From JAABUE01 sp037440925 (lineage in GTDB: Bacteria; Chloroflexota; Anaerolineae; Anaerolineales; Villigracilaceae), in NCBI GenBank assembly GCA_037440925.1, contig JBBITF010000009.1:1-64000 (forward strand): a stretch of DNA of 64,000 nt, written 5' to 3'. The notes beneath the pieces are model-generated. The model was not told the DNA's origin and made no database searches. It saw nothing but the letters and a program-made list of their open reading frames with translations. Made by a program: the position numbers and the translations under genes. This document shows positions 48,681 to 55,333 of the stretch, in pieces. The first letter of the stretch is position 1, and the number at the start of each line of letters is the position of its first letter.

Positions 48681-49284
48681 GTATGGCGTCGGTGGGGGTG
48701 ATGGCAAGGTCGAGCGCAAGTTGGTAATAAACTGGTCCGGCGCAGGCGCGGCACAGGGTCAGCCCGTCGCGGTGAATTTCGCGCTCGTTCATGATCTCCT
48801 CGCCGCACACGTTGCAGTTGACGCGTACGCCCGGCCGCGAGATGACGGCTTCGACGGGCGTGGTCAAGGTCACCTCTGTAATGGTGAACATCTCTTCATC
48901 GGGCATGATTTGATAGGCCTGCATTTGAGCAAAGTAGTGACGCGGCTCGTCTGGCGCGTACGCGTATGCCTTCTGGCGGATGTCCAGCGCAGGCGCAACG
49001 CGGAGGGCGCGGCCGGTTTGCGTATCCACAAAAGTAGCGGCGGTTTTGCCGTAGTCTTCCACGCGCAGGGTGCGGTGACCGACAGTACAGTCGGTGGCGG
49101 CAGTGACTCCATCGGCGAAGCAGCCATCGCTTTCTATGATGACCAGCAAACGCTTTTTGGGAGGCGGCGCATTGAAGCCGAGGGCTTTCATGCCGCACAG
49201 TCCCAGCCGCACGCCAAGGATTTGACGCGGGCAGAGGTGGGAGTGGTGGCGGGAGGAGAGGTCGAGGAGGGATTGGAGGTTCAT
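48676..49284 (-). CDS. FmdE family protein with C-terminal zinc ribbon
   Basis: A 202-residue FmdE-like protein: SRHHSHLCPRQILGVRLGLCGMKALG with the conserved His and Cys residues, ESDGCFADGVTAATDCTVGHRTLRVEDYGKTAATFVD, and a C-terminal zinc ribbon CNVCGEEIMNEREIHRDGLTLCRAC. FmdE was named from molybdenum formylmethanofuran dehydrogenase operons; its role is unproven and no such dehydrogenase is here. With the TauE/SafE and DUF364 genes downstream it looks like part of a metal or sulfur-cofactor unit. It is bracketed by direct repeats. Confidence 0.92.
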   Translation of the reverse strand: MNLQSLLDLSSRHHSHLCPRQILGVRLGLCGMKALGFNAPPPKKRLLVIIESDGCFADGVTAATDCTVGHRTLRVEDYGKTAATFVDTQTGRALRVAPALDIRQKAYAYAPDEPRHYFAQMQAYQIMPDEEMFTITEVTLTTPVEAVISRPGVRVNCNVCGEEIMNEREIHRDGLTLCRACAGPVYYQLALDLAITPTDAIH

Positions 49285-49289
49285 AGGGC

Positions 49290-49316
49290 TCCAGTTATCA
49301 GTGATCAGTGGACAGT
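49290..49316. repeat. CAGTTATCAGTGA word tract, copy 2
   Basis: TCCAGTTATCAGTGATCAGTGG and a following ACAGT stand just before the fmdE-type start, matching copy 1 at 48654-48680 in all but two positions. Confidence 0.75.
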
Positions 49317-49353
49317 CAGCGGGCGGCTTTAGCCCCGTTCAATCTCGGCGAAC

Positions 49354-49386
49354 AAAAAACGCCGTTTCCATAGAAAGGAGACGGCG
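49354..49386 (-). terminator. Intrinsic terminator upstream of the fmdE-type gene
   Basis: Minus strand: CGCCGT/ACGGCG with an inner TCC/GGA extension, then six T. It is about 70 bases before the fmdE-type start and about 430 after the ClC stop, so it may end ClC transcription or act as an attenuator for the fmdE-type operon. Confidence 0.7.
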
Positions 49387-49427
49387 CAAAAGAGCAGGGG
49401 TGAATCGGTCTCCTTTCCAAATGCCTC

Positions 49428-49460
49428 CCCTCTCCCTCCAGGAGAGGGATAAGGTGAGGG
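49428..49460. repeat. CCCTCTCC hairpin repeat
   Basis: CCCTCTCC and GGAGAGGG form a hairpin followed by ATAAGGTGAGGG. This is the same intergenic word as at 145-175. Confidence 0.6.
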
Positions 49461-49491
49461 CGGGGGGCAAAAGCGTTTCCACTTTTACCTG

Positions 49492-49556
49492 GTATCGCAA
49501 AATAAATTTGCGGTACTGTCCTGCCGCCATGTACCGCAAAGGGAATTTTGCGATAC
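49492..49556. repeat. REPIN-like nested palindrome
   Basis: Two perfect nested inverted repeats: GTATCGCAAAAT/ATTTTGCGATAC (12 bp, outer) and TTTGCGGTAC/GTACCGCAAA (10 bp, inner), with a 14-base central loop. The two arms also resemble each other, as in paired REP elements. Between here and the ClC gene (49557-49814) only a TGTCGGG/CCCGACA hairpin at about 49646-49665 was noticed; no gene is supported. Confidence 0.75.
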
Positions 49557-49814
49557 TACAGGCAGTCAGGCTTCGGAGTTGTGATAAGTGTAGCAGAGAT
49601 GTTCTTTAAAGCAAAGGGTCAAATGTCATTTTGTTTGTCACAAGTGTTGTCGGGGTTTTCCCGACAGGGACGGGGGATGTGAGGAAAAGTAGCGACGACA
49701 CATCCCAACTCGGCAGCAACTTCATCGTGGATGGGAGGGTCTCCTGTGCCTCGTCCATTCCAGCCACGGCCCGACGGATAGGCCGCCGGTGAGGGCTTTG
49801 CTGGATACATTGCG

Positions 49815-51422
49815 TCAACTGGCCTGAAAATCGTCCACAGATTTTTCCCCACAGCCCCTGCGTAACATTTCTACACCAGCAGCGGCCTCTGGCGCAATGA
49901 CCGCTGTAATGCGCATGTGCGGCAGCAGCCGGGTATTGGCTTTCGGAATCCATTCACGCTTGCCATCGGCGCAGCGTACTAAAATGCAGCCAGCGGGCAG
50001 CCCCAATGAGCGCACCTCTTGCCCGGCAAACGCCGATTCGGGCTGGACGATGAAGTCCATCACCACAGGTTGGGTCAATGCGTCGTGATTTCCATGCTGC
50101 CGCAAATCGCGTTCGAGCAGGGCTTCATAAATTGGCAAATCCTTGAGCGCCTCTGCCATCGCGTAAGCGCAAAAACAGCTGATCAGCAATGGCAACATTT
50201 GAGCATAATTGCCGGTCATCTCCGAAATCAGCATAATGCCGGTGAGCGGGGCGCGCACAATGGCAGTGAAATAGGCTGCCATGCCCACCACCGCAAAAGC
50301 TGCCGGGTAAGGGACAATTCCTGGCGCAAGCGCATGAAAAACCTGCCCAATCGCCAGGCCCATTAACGCGCCCAACACCAGCAGTGGCGCAAAAATCCCC
50401 CCTGGCGCGCCGCTGCTGTAACTGGCAGTCGTGAGAACAAAGCGCGCCACGAATAACAGCGGGATGGCCGTCAGCAACAACTCGCTCCGCAAAGCCGATT
50501 CGGCCAGGGCGTGACCGTTGCCAATCGTCAACGGCGAAAACCAGCCAACCAACCCCACCAGACCGCCAATCAACGCGACCAGCGGCAGGACAAAGCGCCC
50601 CGGCACCCGCGCGAACAAATTGAGCGACTCCAAAATGCTTCGATTGAACAAAACGCCCAACAGCCCGGCCGCCACGCCCAACACGGCAAAAATCGGCAAA
50701 GAAGCCAGCGGCGGCGTGGGATAACTCGGCACAGAAAACACCGGCAACTGCCCCGAAGCCATGCGCGCCAGAATATCGGCCACCACTGCGGCTACAAAGG
50801 CGGCCCCAAACACAATCGGCTGAAAATCGCGGCGCACTTCCTCCAGCACAAAAATCAGACCAGAGAGCGGCGCGTTAAAGGCTGCCGCCAGCCCCGCGCC
50901 GGCTCCGGCAGAAATCAAAATCAGCCGTTCGCGTTCCGAAACCTTCATCCAGCGGGCCAGCGCGTCGCCCACCGCGCCGCCCATTTGCACGGTTGGACCT
51001 TCGCGCCCCAGCGCCAATCCGCCGCCCACAGCAAAAATTCCGCCAAAAAATTTGACTGGCAGCACCCGCCGCCAATCCAGTTTGCGAAAGCGGTGCAACA
51101 CCGCCTCCAGGTGCGGAATGCCGCTTCCGCTCGCTTCCGGCGCAAACCGGCGGGTGAGCGCGACGGAAATCACCGCGCCGGTCAGCGTAAAAAGGACGGG
51201 AAACAGCCAGCCCCAGGCCGGTGTGGACTGCGCCCACGCCAGCATCTGGTTTCGCAGGGCGTCTGCCCCAAGCAGCCCGGCGCGAAACAGAAGCGCCACC
51301 ACCCCGGCGCAAGCCCCCACCAGCGCCGCGCGCGGGAAAACCCAACGGCGCTGCTGGCGTACGTTGAGATATTCCTGAATTTCCGATTGCATTAGAGTAT
51401 CAATTTGCTTTGTTACATGCAT
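49815..51422 (-). CDS. ClC-type chloride channel/antiporter with C-terminal RCK_C-like domain
   Basis: About 535 residues. The ClC core has the selectivity motifs GSGIPHLEAVL, GREGPTVQMG, and GAPGGIFAPLLVLGALMGLAIGQ. The glutamate of GREGP is present, as in H+/Cl- antiporters. About ten hydrophobic segments follow a helical N-terminus. The last 85 residues (MDFIVQPESAFAGQEVRSLGLPAGCILVRCADGKREWIPKANTRLLPHMRITAV) look like a TrkA-C/RCK_C domain in place of the more usual CBS pair. The start is uncertain: ATG 51422 or 51392, neither with a good ribosome site. Confidence 0.9.
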   Translation of the reverse strand: MHVTKQIDTLMQSEIQEYLNVRQQRRWVFPRAALVGACAGVVALLFRAGLLGADALRNQMLAWAQSTPAWGWLFPVLFTLTGAVISVALTRRFAPEASGSGIPHLEAVLHRFRKLDWRRVLPVKFFGGIFAVGGGLALGREGPTVQMGGAVGDALARWMKVSERERLILISAGAGAGLAAAFNAPLSGLIFVLEEVRRDFQPIVFGAAFVAAVVADILARMASGQLPVFSVPSYPTPPLASLPIFAVLGVAAGLLGVLFNRSILESLNLFARVPGRFVLPLVALIGGLVGLVGWFSPLTIGNGHALAESALRSELLLTAIPLLFVARFVLTTASYSSGAPGGIFAPLLVLGALMGLAIGQVFHALAPGIVPYPAAFAVVGMAAYFTAIVRAPLTGIMLISEMTGNYAQMLPLLISCFCAYAMAEALKDLPIYEALLERDLRQHGNHDALTQPVVMDFIVQPESAFAGQEVRSLGLPAGCILVRCADGKREWIPKANTRLLPHMRITAVIAPEAAAGVEMLRRGCGEKSVDDFQAS

Positions 51423-51543
51423 AGCCGCATCGAATTTCTCTGAAGGGCAGATAGAGTCTTGCCCTGCGTAGTGCAAAACAAGAAAATATGAACCACTCCT
51501 GCCATTCAGGAAAGAGCAGGAGCGGCTCTATCAAATGATTTGC

Positions 51544-52824
51544 CTATCGCACGAAGGCCTTTCGCCCCGCATAGATCGCTGCATCGCCCAATTCTTCCTC
51601 GATGCGCATTAATTGATTGTATTTCTCCACACGTTCACCGCGGCAGGGCGCGCCAGTCTTGAGATGACCGGTGGACATGGCGACTGTCAGGTCCGCGATG
51701 AAACTATCCACTGTTTCACCGGAACGATGCGACACCATTGCGCCCCAACCGGCCTTATACGCCATCTGGATGGCAGCCATGGTCTCGGTCAGTGAGCCAA
51801 TCTGGTTGAGTTTGATCAACACAGCGTTTGCTACGTTCTGTTCGATACCACGCGCGATACGTTCGACGTTGGTCACGAACAAATCGTCTCCGACCAATTC
51901 GATTTTGCTGCCCAGGGCCAGGTTGAGCAATTTCCAGCCATCCCAGTCATCTTCGGCCAAACCGTCTTCCAGCACTACAATTGGGTATTTTTTGCTCCAT
52001 GCCTTCCAGATGTCCACCAATTCGGCAGAGGTGACTTTACGGCCCTCGGTGCGCAAATGATACAAGCCGTCCTCGAAAATGCCGCTGGTGGCCGGGTCGA
52101 GCGCCAGAGCCACGTCTTCGCCGGGTTTGTAGCCGGCTTTTTCGATGGCTTTCAAAATCAGTTCCACTGCGTCTGAATTTTTCTTGAGCGCAGGGGCAAA
52201 ACCGCCCTCGTCGCCTACGCCGGTGGAGTAGCCGCCGTCCTTCAACACGCCCTTCAGCGCATGGTAGATCTCGCTGCCCCAGCGCAGAGCCTCGCGGAAG
52301 GTGGGCGCTCCCAGCGGGGCAATCATGAATTCCTGGAAGTCCGTGCCTTGCCAATTGGCATGGACACCGCCGTTCAAGATGTTGAACATCGGCACCGGCA
52401 GGGTTTTTGCGCCAACTCCACCCAGGTAACGGTAAAGCGGCAAACCGGCCGATTCGGCGGCAGCGCGCGCCACAGCCAAACTGACGCCCAAGATGGCGTT
52501 TGCGCCAAACTTGCTCTTGTTGGGCGTGCCGTCTAGCGCCAGCATTTCAGCATCCACAGCTGCCTGATCGAAGGCGTCCATGTAGAACAAGGCTTCGGCA
52601 ATTTCGTTGTTCACGAATTCAACTGCTTTCAGCACGCCTTTGCCGCCATAACGGGTCTTATCGCCATCGCGCAATTCGAGCGCTTCGTGAACGCCAGTGG
52701 AGGCGCCTGAAGGCACCGCCGCGCGCCCAAATGCGCCGTCATCCAATAGAACTTCCACCTCCACGGTAGGATTGCCGCGCGAATCCAAAATTTCGCGGGC
52801 GTGTATAGATTCGATGTTGCTCAT
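51544..52824 (-). CDS. eno: Enolase
   Basis: A 426-residue enolase converting 2-phosphoglycerate to phosphoenolpyruvate. It shows ILDSRGNPTVEVEV, GASTGVHEALELRDGD, ILNGGVHA, the metal ligands in ALDPATSGIF, VLEDGLAEDDWDGW and LVGDDLFVTN, and the signature VLIKLNQIGSLTETMAAI and SHRSGETVDSFIADL. Start ATG with GAGGAGAAAACC. Monocistronic. With pckA in the same window it serves the lower glycolytic/gluconeogenic segment. Confidence 0.97.
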   Translation of the reverse strand: MSNIESIHAREILDSRGNPTVEVEVLLDDGAFGRAAVPSGASTGVHEALELRDGDKTRYGGKGVLKAVEFVNNEIAEALFYMDAFDQAAVDAEMLALDGTPNKSKFGANAILGVSLAVARAAAESAGLPLYRYLGGVGAKTLPVPMFNILNGGVHANWQGTDFQEFMIAPLGAPTFREALRWGSEIYHALKGVLKDGGYSTGVGDEGGFAPALKKNSDAVELILKAIEKAGYKPGEDVALALDPATSGIFEDGLYHLRTEGRKVTSAELVDIWKAWSKKYPIVVLEDGLAEDDWDGWKLLNLALGSKIELVGDDLFVTNVERIARGIEQNVANAVLIKLNQIGSLTETMAAIQMAYKAGWGAMVSHRSGETVDSFIADLTVAMSTGHLKTGAPCRGERVEKYNQLMRIEEELGDAAIYAGRKAFVR

Positions 52825-52993
52825 GGTTTTCTCCTCATTGTAGCCGCGCCATTTTCTCGATTGTATGTCGAGCAGGTTGGCTCAAGCAATCTTTATATGT
52901 AAGGGTTGTGTTGCAAAGCAGCCCCGTTCGCCTCATTAATGGAGGTAATTCTAAGACCAGACAGAACTGGCGTCAAGTTTGCACATTTTGGGT

Positions 52994-53160
52994 ATAGGGC
53001 TTTTCAACGTTTTTTTCAACGTTTTAATGTATGTCCGCAAATCGTACCGCCAGGCTCTGCCTGGCAAGGCCGACCACAGGTCGGCGATACGTTTTTGGAG
53101 CCTACAGAGAGTGGAAACGGCGTTGGAGCGGCAATAGATTAATTCTTTGAAAAGCCCTAT
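52994..53160. mobile_element. MITE-like element with 14-bp terminal inverted repeats
   Basis: ATAGGGCTTTTCAA (52994-53007) and its exact complement TTGAAAAGCCCTAT (53147-53160) bound 167 bases without an open frame. Inside are two perfect hairpins: GCCAGGC/GCCTGGC (53049-53065) and GCCGACC/GGTCGGC (53069-53085). No clear target duplication was seen. It lies between enolase and the rplS promoter and accounts for most of the 52825-53177 gap. Confidence 0.55.
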
Positions 53161-53177
53161 GAAGAGGCGCAAAAAAC

Positions 53178-53206
53178 TTGTCTGATATGAAAAGGCGTGC
53201 TATAAT
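53178..53206 (+). promoter_or_regulatory. Promoter of rplS
   Basis: TTGTCT (53178-53183), 17 bases, TATAAT (53201-53206), with TGC directly upstream of the -10. Confidence 0.82.
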
Positions 53207-53259
53207 CCGCCTTCGCGTTACCAGGAAGACCTATATTCATTTGAGTAAGGAAGAACGAC

Positions 53260-53610
53260 ATGACAGACCAGATTTTGAAGGCTGTGGAAGCCTCAGCGAA
53301 TGCCAACATTCCACAACTTCACCCCGGCGATATGGTGAGTGTACACGTCAAAATCAAAGAGGGTGATCGCGAGCGTATTCAGGAGTTCAAAGGCACCGTC
53401 ATCCGTTTGCGGAAGGGCGGCAATGAATCGAATTTCACTGTTCGCCGCATTGCGAGCAATGGCATTGGCGTAGAGCGCACTTTTTTGCTGCGTTCCCCCA
53501 GGCTGGATAAGATCGTGGTGGAGCGCCATTCACAAGTACGACGCGCGCAGTTGTATTTTATGCGCGAGCGCACAGGCAAATCGGCGCGCCTCAAGCAAAA
53601 GTTCGATTGA
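53260..53610 (+). CDS. rplS: 50S ribosomal protein L19
   Basis: A 116-residue protein: PQLHPGDMVSVHVKIKEGDRERIQEFKGTVIRLRKGG...NFTVRRIASNGIGVERTFLLRSPRLDKIVVERHSQVRRAQLYFMRERTGKSARLKQ is the L19 signature. It lies at the 30S-50S interface. AAGGAAG precedes the ATG. The usual rpsP-rimM-trmD partners are absent; it stands alone with its own promoter and terminator. Confidence 0.97.
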   Translation: MTDQILKAVEASANANIPQLHPGDMVSVHVKIKEGDRERIQEFKGTVIRLRKGGNESNFTVRRIASNGIGVERTFLLRSPRLDKIVVERHSQVRRAQLYFMRERTGKSARLKQKFD

Positions 53611-53632
53611 GTTTTGGCGTCCAATATCCAGA

Positions 53633-53666
53633 CCCCAAAGGCTGCATAGGCCTTTGGGGTTTATTT
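53633..53666 (+). terminator. Intrinsic terminator of rplS
   Basis: CCCCAAAGGC and GCCTTTGGGG form a perfect 10-bp stem followed by TTTATTTT. Confidence 0.88.
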
Positions 53667-53682
53667 TCTAAACGCGGCGGAT

Positions 53683-54402
53683 ATGTCCCCCTTGATTGGC
53701 ATTACGACCAGCCAGAGCAAAAACCAAGACGACTTGCCTTCTGTCACGCTTTTACAAGCGTATATCAGCGCCGTGATCCAAGCCGGCGGCGCGGCGGTGC
53801 TGATTCCTTCCATGTTGGCAGAACAGGGTTGGAAATCTGTCTATGAACGGGTGGATGGTCTGCTCTTTTCTGGCGGGGCTGACCTGGCGCTGGATTTGTT
53901 CGACGGGCTACCCCATCCGCGCGTCTATGGCGTGGACCCGTTGCGGGATTCCGTTGAATTGAGTTTGTTTCGCGCTGCCATTCGAGACGGCAAACCGCTG
54001 CTTGGTATTTGCCGCGGCATCCAACTCGTCAATGTTGCCTTGGGCGGGACGTTATACACGCACCTTTACGACCAGTTCCCCAACGCGCTTGATCATGACT
54101 ACCCCGGCAACTTGCGCACAGCGTTGGTTCATGAGGTGCGGTTGGAGGCAGGGACGCGCCTGGCGCGCATTGCCGGCGAACCGCTTTTGCGCGTCAACAG
54201 CCTGCATCATCAGGGTTTGAAGGATATTGCCCCTGGTTTGCGAGTTGCTGCCTATGCCCCCGATGGCCTGGTTGAAGCGGTTGAGCTCCCCGATCATCCT
54301 TTTGCGCTGGCCGTGCAATGGCATCCTGAGTGGTTGACCGATCAGCAGCCGACCCGCAACCTGTTTCAAGCCTTTGTGCAGGCGGCGCGTGAGGCAGGAT
54401 GA
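53683..54402 (+). CDS. Class-I glutamine amidotransferase-like hydrolase (peptidase C26)
   Basis: A 239-residue PuuD-like enzyme. The nucleophile is Cys110 in LLGICRGIQLVNVALGG, and the catalytic His/Glu are in ALAVQWHPEW. GADLALDLFDGLPHPRVYGVDPLRD and VNSLHHQGLKDIAPGL are typical of gamma-glutamyl-gamma-aminobutyrate hydrolases. It would hydrolyse gamma-glutamyl amides in the cytoplasm. The ATG comes 17 bases after the rplS terminator; no strong ribosome site. It is followed 27 bases later by murI, so both act on glutamate-derived compounds. Confidence 0.92.
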   Translation: MSPLIGITTSQSKNQDDLPSVTLLQAYISAVIQAGGAAVLIPSMLAEQGWKSVYERVDGLLFSGGADLALDLFDGLPHPRVYGVDPLRDSVELSLFRAAIRDGKPLLGICRGIQLVNVALGGTLYTHLYDQFPNALDHDYPGNLRTALVHEVRLEAGTRLARIAGEPLLRVNSLHHQGLKDIAPGLRVAAYAPDGLVEAVELPDHPFALAVQWHPEWLTDQQPTRNLFQAFVQAAREAG

Positions 54403-54429
54403 CGATTGACCGCAGATTTCGAGAGAAGT

Positions 54430-55275
54430 ATGTCGAGGGCTGAGCAAACCCGACCCGTTGGCGTATTCGATTCTGGCGTAGGCGGCTTGTCGGTGCTGCG
54501 CGCTATGCGCGCACTGATGCCCGAAGAAGAGATGCTTTACTTTGCCGACCAGGGACATGTGCCGTATGGGCCGCGTCCGTTGGAGCAAGTGCGCGAATTT
54601 TCGGAGGCAATTAGCCGTTTTTTGCTCCAGCGCAGCGCCAAATTGATTGTGGTGGCCTGCAATACGGCCTCGGCGGCGGCCTTACATTTCCTCAGAGAAA
54701 AATTTCCACATACGCCTTTCGTGGGGATGGAACCGGCTGTCAAGCCGGCAGCCGAGCAGACCCGCAGCGGCGTGGTGGGTGTGCTGGCAACGCCTGCTAC
54801 CTTCCAGGGCGCGTTATATGCTTCGGTGGTGGAGCGTTTTGCCAACGGCGTGACGGTTTTGCAAGATACCTGTCCGGGCCTGGTGGGGCAAATCGAGCGC
54901 GGCGATTTAGATGGGCCGGCCACGCGCGCTATCCTTCTTTCTGCATTGCGTCCCATGCTGGAACAAGGCATTGATACCGTCGTCTTGGGCTGTACTCACT
55001 ACCCTTTTGTGATTCCTCTTATCGAGCAGGTGGTGGGAGAAAACGTGCGGGTGATAGACCCGGCCCCGGCGGTGGCGAAGCAGGCTAAACGTCTGCTTGA
55101 AGCGATGGGCGAAAAACGCCCGGCCGGAGGGCGCGGCGCTTTGCAGTTCTTCACATCGGGAAATGTAAACGCTTTTCAGTCTCTCTTGCCTCGTTTGCTT
55201 GGAGAAGCGGGACAGGTGCGAGGCGTCACCTGGCACCCCACAGCAGGATTGCAGGAGAATGAGGGGGGAGGTTGA
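54430..55275 (+). CDS. murI: Glutamate racemase
   Basis: A 281-residue cofactor-independent racemase making D-glutamate for peptidoglycan. VFDSGVGGLSVLRAM, YFADQGHVPYGPRP, catalytic Cys77 in VVACNTASAAAL, and the second cysteine in VLGCTHYPFVIPLI are present. The ATG at 54430 follows GAGAGAAG; a TTG eight codons upstream is less likely. It sits directly before the PBP1C gene, so it belongs with cell-wall synthesis. Confidence 0.95.
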   Translation: MSRAEQTRPVGVFDSGVGGLSVLRAMRALMPEEEMLYFADQGHVPYGPRPLEQVREFSEAISRFLLQRSAKLIVVACNTASAAALHFLREKFPHTPFVGMEPAVKPAAEQTRSGVVGVLATPATFQGALYASVVERFANGVTVLQDTCPGLVGQIERGDLDGPATRAILLSALRPMLEQGIDTVVLGCTHYPFVIPLIEQVVGENVRVIDPAPAVAKQAKRLLEAMGEKRPAGGRGALQFFTSGNVNAFQSLLPRLLGEAGQVRGVTWHPTAGLQENEGGG

Positions 55276-55317
55276 TTCTTGGCTGAGATGCAGCCTTGGT
55301 GGGCGCATAGGTAAGTC

Positions 55318-55326
55318 TGATACAAT
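55318..55326 (+). promoter_or_regulatory. Extended -10 directly upstream of the PBP1C start
   Basis: TGATACAAT ends 7 bases before the ATG at 55334, so a transcript from here would be leaderless or nearly so. A weak TTGGTG stands 19 bases upstream. Confidence 0.5.
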
Positions 55327-55333
55327 ACTGAGC

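Noticed and set aside
49606..49953. Minus-strand frames of 77 and 115 codons in the gap after the ClC gene
   Set aside because: They overlap the end of the ClC gene, have no ribosome site or recognisable domain, and cross a TGTCGGG/CCCGACA hairpin. Treated as non-coding.
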